This document shows, in pieces, positions 16,734-25,163 of a stretch of 47,998 bases of DNA. The translations under genes were made by a program, and so were the position numbers. The stretch is from the NCBI GenBank assembly GCA_934351445.1, contig CAKRIZ010000013.1:1-47998 (forward strand), read 5' to 3'. The DNA is from an uncultured Eubacterium sp. Lineage in GTDB: Bacteria; Bacillota; Clostridia; Lachnospirales; Lachnospiraceae. The notes under the pieces were generated by a model. It worked only from the letters and a program-made list of their open reading frames with translations, searched no databases and was not told the DNA's origin. Position 1 is the stretch's first letter. Every line of letters starts with the position of its first letter.

Positions 16734-18120
16734 AGCGATTATCTGGAGCAGGGTGTTGATATTTGCAATTCTCGGAGCAGGCATTACCGGAAGTGTATTT
16801 TATCTGATGATGCGGATAGTTACGCGTATGTTCAAAGTCTGGAATCCATATCTGTTGCTGTATTGGCAGAAGGCGGCGTTGTGTTTTTATGCGGTTCCGG
16901 TTGTGCCATGTGCGTTCTTTTTGAAACATGTAGTGTTGCCGGGCGGTACATGTATTGTAGGTGTTTTTTGGTCGGATCGCCTGTGGACTGACGATGCGGT
17001 GTGCAGGGTAGGTGTGATGATCTGGCTGGGAGGATTTTTGGTGGCAGTTGCGAGAACACTTCACAGACAAAAACGGCTGGATAAGATTTGGCAGAAAAAT
17101 GAGCCTGTGGATTGTGATGGTTGGCTGGATATCTTTGAGGAGTATAAACAGCGTTTTGGTATTTCACATGTCAGGTTATACCAGAATCCGCTGGTAGTTT
17201 CTCCGGTTGTCACCAGACGGGGGCATTTGATGCTTGTCCTGCCAGAGCAGGCATACACGGAAAAAGAACTGCACATGATTCTGACACATGAGTTGAACCA
17301 TATCAGGAGCAGGGATCTATTGTGGAGAAAAGTGGGGATGCTTGTCGGTTGGATAAACTGGTATTTGCCATTGCCGGGACTTTTGCAAAAAGAGCTGGTT
17401 TACCAGCAGGAAGTCATATGTGATCTGCATTCCGGTATAGGCAATCCGGCGTTTACGCAGAAGGAGTATGGGCAGTTTTTAGTGCGCATGACAGATAATG
17501 GATGGGATCATGTACCGATGATGGCATTGTGTGAATCGGAACATATGGTTGTGAGGAGGCTTGAGATGATGATACAGGCAAAAAAGATGAAAAAAACGAG
17601 AAGGTGGTTTGTGGCGACGGCATGTGCAGGACTTGCGGTGCTGACCCTGATTCCTTCCGTGATCGCCTCGGCGCAGGTGATTGCATGGGAGGAGGGACGC
17701 ATTTATGGTTCAGAAGTCGCTTTCGAGGATGAGCCGCAGGAGTGGGTAAACTTAGGCGAGGAGGAGCATACCGCGTATGCAGATCTGACTGTGACGGAGA
17801 TTGACCTGTCGAAGGAGATTGTAGAGCAATCAGGTATTGAAACTATCAGTCGAACTATAGCGGAAAATACAAGAGTGCTCTATCAGAAAACAGATATGTC
17901 TGGTGGAAGCAGCATTATGATTTCCGTAGCCTGTGAGGATGAACAGGCAGTTTACCGGATTGGAATTAAAAATAATAATACCGGCAGGATGACTTATATA
18001 GAGGGAAGAGGGGTACTTGCACATGTGTTTTCGATTCCAACAGCTGGAAATTATTCTGCCTATGTGGAGAACTGTAGCAGACGGTCAATCAAAGTGACGG
18101 GGTTTGCAGAGTATAAGTAA
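16717..18120 (+). CDS. BlaR1/MecR1-like M56 membrane metallopeptidase
   Basis: The 467-residue protein is a sensor-protease with N-terminal membrane segments (about residues 7-29, 45-65, 95-115) and a cytosolic zinc protease site HELNH at residues 191-195, with QQEVICD downstream supplying the third ligand. A last transmembrane segment lies near residue 295-315 and an extracellular C-terminal domain of about 150 residues follows. That domain lacks the penicillin-binding motifs of true BlaR1 and looks like a small beta-rich domain, so the signal sensed is unknown. It should inactivate the BlaI-like repressor upstream. Confidence 0.88.
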   Translation: MSWVIEAIIWSRVLIFAILGAGITGSVFYLMMRIVTRMFKVWNPYLLLYWQKAALCFYAVPVVPCAFFLKHVVLPGGTCIVGVFWSDRLWTDDAVCRVGVMIWLGGFLVAVARTLHRQKRLDKIWQKNEPVDCDGWLDIFEEYKQRFGISHVRLYQNPLVVSPVVTRRGHLMLVLPEQAYTEKELHMILTHELNHIRSRDLLWRKVGMLVGWINWYLPLPGLLQKELVYQQEVICDLHSGIGNPAFTQKEYGQFLVRMTDNGWDHVPMMALCESEHMVVRRLEMMIQAKKMKKTRRWFVATACAGLAVLTLIPSVIASAQVIAWEEGRIYGSEVAFEDEPQEWVNLGEEEHTAYADLTVTEIDLSKEIVEQSGIETISRTIAENTRVLYQKTDMSGGSSIMISVACEDEQAVYRIGIKNNNTGRMTYIEGRGVLAHVFSIPTAGNYSAYVENCSRRSIKVTGFAEYK

Positions 18121-18189
18121 AATTTATTACAGCTATAAATAAAATGTCAATTTTGGCGGATAATTAAATGCCAGGAGGTGGCTGTTACG

Positions 18190-18897
18190 ATGAAAAAACA
18201 CATTTTCTCGGTTGCGCTGGTCATATTATTAGCTGGCTGCATGTGCGCGGTCGGCTGGAACCGGAAACCGGCGCAGTCGTTCAAACCGAATCAGGAGGCG
18301 GTACTTTCCATATACTCTGCTGAAAAGGACTGTACTGAGGAGATACCGTTGAAAATAGAAGATGGCACGCTGTACGAGTGTACGGATGGTAAGACTTGGA
18401 ATCCGATTGCTCTGGACGGACAGGCATCAGAGGTGTTTTCCGGGGAACATTTGTGTGTGCTGATGGAGGACGGGCGCATGATCTCCGATTTTCCGACCGA
18501 GGAGGAGCTGCTTGGCAGTGGGGAAGAGGTGCCGCTAACATTGGGATATGTCGTATATATGGCAGATCAGGCGCGTGAAATTAACAAATCAGAGCCATTT
18601 GTTAGTATCAACCAGAATGTGGAGGCACTCGGTTTTCGCGCATTGCTACAGTCTGGGGAATTGATCTGCCAGAATGACGGGGACGATGTATACAGCTGCT
18701 ATCAGCTGCCGGAGGAGACACCAAAGATGCTGGCAGGTGATTATATCCTCACGGAGCAGGGAAATGTATGGTATATGAACGAGCGCATGGACGTGGAAAA
18801 AGTATACGATGGCGGCGATATCATAGCGGTCAGCCCTACACAGATGCCAGGGCATTGCATGGGATATACTCAAAATGAACAAACCGTAGAGTGGTAG
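18190..18897 (+). CDS. Predicted lipoprotein of the BlaI/M56 unit
   Basis: The 235-residue protein starts with a signal peptide and lipobox (LLAGCM), so it should be lipid-anchored outside the cell. The ATG at 18190 follows AGGAGG; the longer GTG start overlaps that site. The rest is acidic with repeated short beta-like stretches (LYECTDGKTWNPIAL, NVWYMNERMDVEKVYDGGD). I do not recognise a family. It lies 69 bases after the M56 gene with no terminator between, so it is probably controlled by the same repressor, as a sensor accessory or a target. Confidence 0.65.
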   Translation: MKKHIFSVALVILLAGCMCAVGWNRKPAQSFKPNQEAVLSIYSAEKDCTEEIPLKIEDGTLYECTDGKTWNPIALDGQASEVFSGEHLCVLMEDGRMISDFPTEEELLGSGEEVPLTLGYVVYMADQAREINKSEPFVSINQNVEALGFRALLQSGELICQNDGDDVYSCYQLPEETPKMLAGDYILTEQGNVWYMNERMDVEKVYDGGDIIAVSPTQMPGHCMGYTQNEQTVEW

Positions 18898-19040
18898 AGA
18901 GACGTGTTTCGTCATTCCGACGGAAAAAGCAAAAAATCTTTAGGTAATCCGTGTATAGCAAATTCTTCTGAGATTTTGTATAGTAATTACAGCGAGAAGA
19001 GAACGATACATATATCGTTTGAGGGAAAGCAAAAACATAT

Positions 19041-19172
19041 GTAACTATTCAGCGCAGCCCGAAGCATTTACTGCTGAGGGCGTAAGAAAGTGATTTAGGA
19101 GTGCAAAATCCCATCGGCGAAGCCGATTCTCATGGATTTTGCATCGTAACTGTGAGGGTACTGAACAGTTAC
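19041..19172. mobile_element. 132-bp MITE-like repeat element
   Basis: The element is bounded by near-perfect 12-base terminal inverted repeats, GTAACTATTCAG (19041-19052) and CTGAACAGTTAC (19161-19172, one mismatch). Inside is a long hairpin whose outer arms TGCAAAATCC and GGATTTTGCA enclose TCGGC-GAA-GCCGA. It encodes no protein. It sits between the lipoprotein gene and the ATPase gene, so it becomes part of the ATPase leader. A clear target duplication was not found. Non-autonomous mobile element or structured RNA repeat are both possible. Confidence 0.6.
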
Positions 19173-19200
19173 AAACACATTATTTTAGGAGGACAAGGAA

Positions 19201-20310
19201 ATGTCAAGTTTATCATGTAAGAATATTTGCAAGAGATATCCGAACGGTTTTGAGGCTGTCAAGGATTTTAATCTGGAAGTAGAAGATAAGGAGTTTATCA
19301 TCTTCGTAGGACCTTCCGGATGTGGAAAGTCAACCACACTTCGTATGATCGCAGGTCTGGAGGAGATCTCTTCCGGTGAGTTATATATCGATGGAAAGTT
19401 AGAGAACGACGTAGAGCCGAAAGACCGTGATATTGCGATGGTATTCCAGAACTACGCTTTGTATCCGCATATGACCGTATACCAGAACATGGCATTCGGC
19501 TTGAAGATGCGTAAAGTTCCCAAGGATGTCATTGACCAGAAGGTTCGCGAGGCAGCAAAGATCCTTGATCTGGAGAAGTTATTAGACCGTAAGCCGAAGG
19601 CTCTTTCCGGTGGACAGAGACAGCGTGTAGCTATGGGACGTGCGATCGTCCGTAATCCGAAGGTATTCCTGATGGATGAGCCTTTATCAAACCTGGATGC
19701 CAAGTTAAGAGTACAGATGCGTTCTGAGATCTCTGCATTACATCAGAAGCTGGGCGCTACGATCATCTATGTAACACATGATCAGACCGAGGCTATGACG
19801 CTGGGTACGAGAATCGTTGTATTAAAGGATGGTATCATCCAGCAGGTAGATTCTCCGCAGAGATTATATGCGGAGCCGGATAACCTGTTCGTAGCAGGAT
19901 TCATCGGATCACCTCAGATGAACTTTGTAGATGCTGTCTGCAAGATCAATGGCAAGGAAGTAACACTGACATTCGATAAATTCTCCGTTGTATTACCTGA
20001 GGCAAAGGCTCAGAAGCTGATCGATGGCAACTACGATGGAAAGACTGTTGTACTCGGCATCAGACCGGAGAACATCTCTGATGATAAGGAAGATGTAGCT
20101 AATTGCGCATGCAAGGTGACTACAGAGGTTACAGGATACGAGCTGTTAGGTGCAGAGGTTCTGTTATACTTTAACGTAGGCGGAGCAAAGATGACTGCAA
20201 GTGTATCTTCTACCACACCTGCCCGTTACGGCGATACAGTAGAACTGGCATTTGATCCGAATGCAATGCATGTATTTGACAAAGAGACAGAGTTGACGAT
20301 TACCAACTAG
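19201..20310 (+). CDS. msmK: Carbohydrate ABC transporter ATPase (MsmK/UgpC family)
   Basis: This is the shared-type ATPase that energises carbohydrate importers of the CUT1 class. The 369-residue length is typical: a nucleotide-binding domain with Walker [10 protein letters not shown] (37-45), signature LSGGQRQR, Walker [16 protein letters not shown] and H-loop THDQTEAMT, then a C-terminal TOBE/OB regulatory domain. It stands alone with its own terminator, which fits an ATPase that serves several transporters encoded elsewhere; it would not serve the RbsA-type system at 5678-10432. TAGGAGG precedes the ATG. Confidence 0.93.
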   Translation: MSSLSCKNICKRYPNGFEAVKDFNLEVEDKEFIIFVGPSGCGKSTTLRMIAGLEEISSGELYIDGKLENDVEPKDRDIAMVFQNYALYPHMTVYQNMAFGLKMRKVPKDVIDQKVREAAKILDLEKLLDRKPKALSGGQRQRVAMGRAIVRNPKVFLMDEPLSNLDAKLRVQMRSEISALHQKLGATIIYVTHDQTEAMTLGTRIVVLKDGIIQQVDSPQRLYAEPDNLFVAGFIGSPQMNFVDAVCKINGKEVTLTFDKFSVVLPEAKAQKLIDGNYDGKTVVLGIRPENISDDKEDVANCACKVTTEVTGYELLGAEVLLYFNVGGAKMTASVSSTTPARYGDTVELAFDPNAMHVFDKETELTITN

Positions 20311-20364
20311 TCTGGGATTGATCCGGAACAATAGTAACAATAAGTAACAATAAGTATAGAAATG

Positions 20365-20398
20365 GGGCTGACATGTGAGAGATATGTCAGCCCTTTTT
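20365..20398 (+). terminator. msmK terminator
   Basis: GGGCTGACAT (20365-20374) pairs perfectly with ATGTCAGCCC (20384-20393), followed by TTTTT. Confidence 0.93.
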
Positions 20399-20437
20399 GC
20401 GTGTTAGTATTTGCGGTGTTGTCCCGCCCGGAACCTA

Positions 20438-20466
20438 TTGGCTTTTTGCCAAAAGTGTGATATGAT
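20438..20466 (+). promoter_or_regulatory. Candidate leuA promoter
   Basis: TTGGCT (20438-20443), 17 bases, TATGAT (20461-20466) is a plausible promoter, with another AT-rich -10-like TATAAT at 20477-20482. A short hairpin, TTGGC/GCCAA, overlaps the -35. There is no room for a T-box or leader peptide, so leucine control by attenuation is not apparent. Confidence 0.4.
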
Positions 20467-20536
20467 AACCAATATATATAATGCAGGCAGCTGATAGGAA
20501 AATAAATGTCTGTCTGCATGGTATGGAGGATAAGCG

Positions 20537-22213
20537 ATGTTTGATTATAAGCAGTACAAGAGAAATTATTTTATGCCCCCGGAAGTCTGCATGGACTGGG
20601 CAAAAAAAGAATATGTAGATAAAGCACCGATCTGGTGCAGCGTGGATCTGCGTGATGGCAATCAGGCGCTGATTGAGCCGATGAGTCTGGACGAAAAGCT
20701 GGAGTTTTTCCAGATGCTTGTTGATATCGGATTCAAGGAAATTGAGGTCGGTTTCCCGGCAGCATCCGAGACAGAATATGAGCTGGTGCGTACATTGATT
20801 GAGAAGAATATGATCCCGGAAGATGTGACGATCCAGGTGCTGACACAGGCGCGTGAGCATATCATCCGCAAGACGTTTGAGGCGGTCAAAGGTGCACCCG
20901 GAAAGGTCATTGTACATGTATACAACTCGACTTCCCTCGCACAGCGTGAGCAGGTATTTGCCAAGTCCAGAGAGGAAATCAAGCAGATCGCGGTTGATGG
21001 GGCAAAGCTGCTCAAAAAGCTGGCAGATGAGATCGAGGGGGATTTTGTATTCGAGTACAGCCCGGAGAGTTTTACAGGTACAGAAGTAGATTATGCGGTG
21101 GATGTATGTAACGCAGTACTTGATATCTGGGAACCGAGAGAAGATTTCCGTCCGATCATCAATATTCCGGCCACGGTCGAGATGTCTATGCCACATGTAT
21201 TTGCCCAGCAGGTCGAGTATGTGAGCAAGCATCTGCACAATCGTGAGCATGTCGTACTTTCACTGCATCCGCACAATGACAGAGGCTGTGGTATCTCTGA
21301 TGCAGAGCTGGGTATCCTTGCAGGTGCAGACCGTATTGAGGGAACGATGTTCGGAAATGGCGAGCGCACCGGTAATGTAGATATTATGGTACTTGCTATG
21401 AACATGTATGCGCAGGGCGTGGATCCGGAACTCGATCTGTCTGATATGCCGCATCTGGTAGAGGTATATGAGCGGCTGACACAGATGCATATCGATATGC
21501 GTCATCCGTACTGCGGCAAGCTCGTATTTGCTGCATTCTCCGGTTCGCATCAGGATGCGATCGCCAAGGGCATGAAGTACCGTGAGACACATGATCCGGA
21601 TCGCTGGACAGTGCCGTATCTGCCGATCAATCCAGAGGATGTTGGACGTACCTATGACAGTGATGTCATCCGTATCAACAGCCAGTCCGGAAAAGGCGGT
21701 GTGGCTTATATTATGGAGCAGACATACGGCATTAAGATCCCGTACAAGATGCGTGCAGACTTTGGCTATGCAGTAAAAGATGTCTCCGACCACAGCCATT
21801 CGGAGCTGTCAGCGGAACAGATTCATGATATTTTCATGCAGCGTTATAAGAAATATACGCCGATCTTTGATATTAAGGGATGTCATTTCCGTCAGGAGGA
21901 CGGTATCACGGCGACAGTCAATATCATCGCTGACAATCGCAAGGATATCGTAGAGGCTGTCGGAAACGGCCGTCTGGATGCGGTCAGCAATGCGTTGGCG
22001 GAGAAGTTCGAGACACCGTGCGAAGTGATCTGCTACGAGGAGCATGCATTGACAGATGGATCGGATTCCAGTGCAATTGCGTATGTTGGTATTCAGGGCG
22101 CGGACGGTAAGCAGTATTTCGGTATCGGTATTGATCCGGATATTATCCGTGCATCCATTGATGCGCTGATCTCTGCCATGAACCGCAGCCTGGAGGCAGA
22201 GCGCCAGAAATAG
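20537..22213 (+). CDS. leuA: 2-isopropylmalate synthase
   Basis: This enzyme condenses acetyl-CoA with 2-oxoisovalerate in the first committed step of leucine synthesis. At 558 residues it is the longer type. The catalytic TIM barrel carries the DRD-like VDLRDGNQALIEPMS metal site, the VGFPAASETEYE motif and LHPHNDRG with metal-binding histidines. The C-terminal regulatory domain (about 440 onward) would bind leucine for feedback inhibition. TATGGAGG precedes the ATG. It stands alone; other leu genes are outside the window. Confidence 0.95.
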   Translation: MFDYKQYKRNYFMPPEVCMDWAKKEYVDKAPIWCSVDLRDGNQALIEPMSLDEKLEFFQMLVDIGFKEIEVGFPAASETEYELVRTLIEKNMIPEDVTIQVLTQAREHIIRKTFEAVKGAPGKVIVHVYNSTSLAQREQVFAKSREEIKQIAVDGAKLLKKLADEIEGDFVFEYSPESFTGTEVDYAVDVCNAVLDIWEPREDFRPIINIPATVEMSMPHVFAQQVEYVSKHLHNREHVVLSLHPHNDRGCGISDAELGILAGADRIEGTMFGNGERTGNVDIMVLAMNMYAQGVDPELDLSDMPHLVEVYERLTQMHIDMRHPYCGKLVFAAFSGSHQDAIAKGMKYRETHDPDRWTVPYLPINPEDVGRTYDSDVIRINSQSGKGGVAYIMEQTYGIKIPYKMRADFGYAVKDVSDHSHSELSAEQIHDIFMQRYKKYTPIFDIKGCHFRQEDGITATVNIIADNRKDIVEAVGNGRLDAVSNALAEKFETPCEVICYEEHALTDGSDSSAIAYVGIQGADGKQYFGIGIDPDIIRASIDALISAMNRSLEAERQK

Positions 22214-22295
22214 TCCCACCTGAAGGAGTATGGGGAATCGTTACTGGAACTATGATGGGAAGAAAGTAGACAGTGACAAATAAGGGGTAAGAAAA

Positions 22296-24026
22296 ATGAG
22301 AGAGTGTAGAAAGAAAACAGGGGTATCGATCTGTTTATTGCTGCTGTTTGCGGTGCTGCTGGCTGTTGTGGATATACAGCCGGTGCAGGCTGCCGTGAGG
22401 CTGAACCAGACATCAGTGAATCTGTGTGTCGGAGACAGCATGAAGCTGAATCTGACAGGTACAGCGAAAAAACCGAAGTGGAAGTCTGCTGCACCGAAGA
22501 TCGTAAAGGTCGCTGCAAATGGGACAGTCAAGGCGCTGAACACCGGAAACACGACAGTTACCGCTACCTTAAATAAGAAAAATTATAACTGTAAGGTAAA
22601 TGTCAACCGTACATTTAAGATCGACAAGACGTCTATCTCAATCAAAAAAAATAAGACGGTGAATGCTTATTTGTCAGTGAACGGTGCAGTGAATGCATCC
22701 ATTGCAGATAAAAAGATCTGTTCCGTGACATTTGGCAAGTGGGAGGGGGACAATATGCCGCTCACCATCGTCCCGAAAAAGGTTGGCAGTACAACGATCA
22801 AATTTACGAACTCTGTGAATAACGAGTACTGTACACTGAAGGTAAAGGTGACTGCACTCCCGGTGATTGCAACGTTCCAGACACCGTCGGTCAGCAGCGG
22901 CTCAAATACCTTTATCGTTGGCGAAAATACGATGGGCTTTGCATTCCAGCTCGACCGCAAGGCAAATAATGTAGTATTCAGGGTCTATGATACGGATGGC
23001 AGTATCGTGCGTGAGATACCGTTCGGAAAAGTCGCTGCCAAGCGTAGAATCTCATTCGTCTGGGATGGCAGGGATGACAGTGGTATGCCGTTAAGCGGCA
23101 CCTACCGCTATGCTGTTGTGGCAGATGGCAACCGGACGAATGGTGGAACAGTGACGGTACTCGCGGCCTCCCCGTTTGGCAAGGGGGATGGATCAGAAAA
23201 TAATCCGTTTTGTGTATCGAATCTGGCAGAGCTGTATCTGATCCGTGATTATAATGGTGCACATTTCGTGCAGGATGCGGATATTGATTTTAACTATAGT
23301 GTCCTTGCGGCGATGTTTGATGATACCAAGCCTTTTACCGGTACTTATGATGGCAAATATGAGAATGTGTCGCATCAGATGAGCAATCTGTTTGGATACA
23401 ATTCTGTGTTCGGAACCATTGGGGCAGAAGGAACGGTTAAAAATGTGAGCATGAACAACTGCGTGCTCAATACGACCGGCAGCCTGCTCGCAATGACCAA
23501 TGACGGTACCATCGACACCTGTTCGGTCAATGGCAATATTTTGTGCAATGCCGGTAATCAGGCCGCCATGCTGGTGATGTATAATAAAGGACAGATCCGT
23601 AATTGTACGGTTTCCGGCAAGCTGACGGTGACGGCAGGCAGCGTAGTCGCATCGACTGCTTTGAAAGCAGGTGGTGTAGCGTTGAACAATTCAGGGACAA
23701 TTGTTGAATGTACTTCTTCTGTAGAGATTGTACAGCAGATGCAGATTGGAACCTATATTCCTACCTGTGCATACGAGATCTATTCGGGAGGCATCGTTGC
23801 CGAGAATGCTGCGAATGGTTTCGTGACGCAGTGTACGTTTACAGGTACGGTCAGTGCGCAGGTGACACTGCCGGATTTGTTGAAGGATACACCCGGTATC
23901 GAAGCCGGAAAGATCTACTCCGGCTATGCGGCAGGCAGTAACCAGGGATATATCAGCAGATGTATCAATGCCGGTGCAGGCAAAGACCTGACCGTGCAGG
24001 GAACAGGAACTGGAATGGTACAGTAG
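22296..24026 (+). CDS. Secreted Ig-like (BIG2) surface protein
   Basis: The 576-residue product has a signal peptide (LLLLFAVLLAVVDIQPVQA) and is exported. Residues about 30-110 form a BIG2 bacterial Ig-like domain (KKPKWKSAAPKIVKVAANGT). A second beta domain follows, then a FlgD-like Ig domain (near 205-290, with ISFVWDGRDDSGMPLSGTYR). The last half has GLUG-like repeats (GTVKNVSMNNCVLNTTGS, GTIDTCSVNGNI, GQIRNCTVSGKL) expected to form a beta-solenoid. No LPXTG or membrane anchor is seen, so it is probably secreted or held non-covalently. A role in adhesion or glycan binding is inference from domain type. Confidence 0.85.
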   Translation: MRECRKKTGVSICLLLLFAVLLAVVDIQPVQAAVRLNQTSVNLCVGDSMKLNLTGTAKKPKWKSAAPKIVKVAANGTVKALNTGNTTVTATLNKKNYNCKVNVNRTFKIDKTSISIKKNKTVNAYLSVNGAVNASIADKKICSVTFGKWEGDNMPLTIVPKKVGSTTIKFTNSVNNEYCTLKVKVTALPVIATFQTPSVSSGSNTFIVGENTMGFAFQLDRKANNVVFRVYDTDGSIVREIPFGKVAAKRRISFVWDGRDDSGMPLSGTYRYAVVADGNRTNGGTVTVLAASPFGKGDGSENNPFCVSNLAELYLIRDYNGAHFVQDADIDFNYSVLAAMFDDTKPFTGTYDGKYENVSHQMSNLFGYNSVFGTIGAEGTVKNVSMNNCVLNTTGSLLAMTNDGTIDTCSVNGNILCNAGNQAAMLVMYNKGQIRNCTVSGKLTVTAGSVVASTALKAGGVALNNSGTIVECTSSVEIVQQMQIGTYIPTCAYEIYSGGIVAENAANGFVTQCTFTGTVSAQVTLPDLLKDTPGIEAGKIYSGYAAGSNQGYISRCINAGAGKDLTVQGTGTGMVQ

Positions 24027-24035
24027 GAGGATGCG

Positions 24036-24695
24036 ATGAATATATTAGCACCATCGCTGCTTGCAGCGGATTTTGCACGGCTTGGAGAGCAGATGCGTAT
24101 GATCGATCAGGCGGGGGCACAGTATTTTCACATTGACGTGATGGATGGGCAGTTTGTGCCAAACATAACGATGGGTCTGCCGGTACTGCAGTCCATCCGG
24201 AAGGTGACAAAGAAAAAGCTGGATGTGCATCTGATGATTGAACACCCGGAACGGTATATCAGTGATTTCTCGGATGCAGGAGCAGACATTCTGACCGTGC
24301 ATGCGGAAGCGTGTGCACATCTGGATCAGGCTGTGCGCGACATCAAGCGCGAGGGTGTATTGGCAGGTGTGGCACTCAATCCGTCAACACCGTTAGATGT
24401 ACTCGATTATATATTGCCGGAAGTCGATATGGTGCTGGTCATGACAGTGAATCCCGGGTTTGGTGGTCAGAAGATGATTCCATATACTTTGGACAAGGTT
24501 CGTGAACTGCGTGCGATCATTCAGCGCAGGGGACTGTCTACGGATATAGAAGTAGATGGTGGGGTCAAGATCGACAATGCTGACCAGTTTTTGAATGCCG
24601 GAGCCAACGTGATCGTCTCTGGAAGTGGTATCTTCCAGGGAGATCTCGCTGGCAATGTAGAGGCGTTTTTAGAAAAAATGAATGAACTGGATTAG
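24036..24695 (+). CDS. rpe: Ribulose-phosphate 3-epimerase
   Basis: Rpe interconverts ribulose 5-phosphate and xylulose 5-phosphate in the pentose phosphate pathway. The 219-residue barrel shows the family motifs LAPSLLAADFARL, HIDVMDGQFVPNITMG (metal His and Asp), VHLMIEHPERY, MTVNPGFGGQKMI and the phosphate-binding VDGGVK and SGSGIF loops. TAGGAGG precedes the ATG, nine bases after the surface-protein gene. Its stop overlaps the end of the convergent DUF4250 gene by four bases. Confidence 0.96.
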   Translation: MNILAPSLLAADFARLGEQMRMIDQAGAQYFHIDVMDGQFVPNITMGLPVLQSIRKVTKKKLDVHLMIEHPERYISDFSDAGADILTVHAEACAHLDQAVRDIKREGVLAGVALNPSTPLDVLDYILPEVDMVLVMTVNPGFGGQKMIPYTLDKVRELRAIIQRRGLSTDIEVDGGVKIDNADQFLNAGANVIVSGSGIFQGDLAGNVEAFLEKMNELD

Positions 24696-24871
24696 ACAAA
24701 TTGATTTTTATCGCTGTCGTAGGTGTATCCTATGGCAGCGATTTTTTGCGTCAGGACTGTTTTGTCCTGCTCCAGATCTTCGCACAGTGCGTCCAGGCTC
24801 GGATAAAAATCGCGCAGCCTGGTATTTAAAAAGCTAAGCAAAATGACGGGATCGCCGGGAATAGCTGACAT
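24692..24871 (-). CDS. DUF4250 family small protein
   Basis: This 59-residue minus-strand gene has a perfect AAAGGAGGT site nine bases before its ATG. The product starts MSAIPGDPVILLSFLNTRLR and ends with IGYTYDSDKNQFV, which matches DUF4250 (family members usually have a PxDPVMLLS..N..LRD start and a Y-D-xxxNQFV end). The compact helical protein has no known function. It is convergent with rpe, and their stop codons overlap. Confidence 0.85.
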   Translation of the reverse strand: MSAIPGDPVILLSFLNTRLRDFYPSLDALCEDLEQDKTVLTQKIAAIGYTYDSDKNQFV

Positions 24872-24922
24872 ATGTACATGACCTCCTTTTTACACATGCA
24901 GGATGTGTTTTTATTGAATCAA

Positions 24923-24951
24923 ATGATAAACGATTTGTTAAAAAAAGTCAA
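24923..24951 (-). promoter_or_regulatory. Promoter of the DUF4250 gene
   Basis: Minus-strand TTGACT (24951-24946), 17 bases, TATCAT (24928-24923), about 50 bases before the start codon. It is divergent from the amt promoter. Confidence 0.65.
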
Positions 24952-25002
24952 ATTTAACAAAAATTTTATAATTTATAAAAAATATTGTGTTAAATATTGA
25001 CG

Positions 25003-25031
25003 TTGACGCGATGAATTCAAATGCATATAAT
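25003..25031 (+). promoter_or_regulatory. amt promoter
   Basis: TTGACG (25003-25008; a second copy overlaps just upstream), 17 bases, TATAAT (25026-25031). Transcription should start near 25038, about 125 bases before the channel gene. Confidence 0.8.
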
Positions 25032-25051
25032 AGGTTTCAAGATAAGCAAAG

Positions 25052-25084
25052 GCGCTTAGGGAAATTTCCCTAGGCGCTTTTTTT
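25052..25084 (+). terminator. Terminator inside the amt leader
   Basis: GCGCTTAGGGA (25052-25062) pairs with TCCCTAGGCGC (25067-25077, one G-U pair), followed by seven T. It sits between the amt promoter and the amt start, so transcription must pass it. It could act as an attenuator or define a short RNA. Only about 15 bases precede it, too few for a typical riboswitch or ANTAR double hairpin. Confidence 0.82.
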
Positions 25085-25163
25085 GTTTGATAGGAACTTC
25101 CTACCAGACAAAATGTTCCGCAAGGATGCGTATCAAAAACTATACCAAGAGGAGGATTTAGTT

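Noticed and set aside
20438..20536. T-box or leucine attenuator before leuA
   Set aside because: No T-box sequence, leader peptide with leucine codons or terminator is visible.
25038..25084. ANTAR or riboswitch element in the amt leader
   Set aside because: Only one hairpin and about 15 preceding bases are present; there is no second hairpin or aptamer core.
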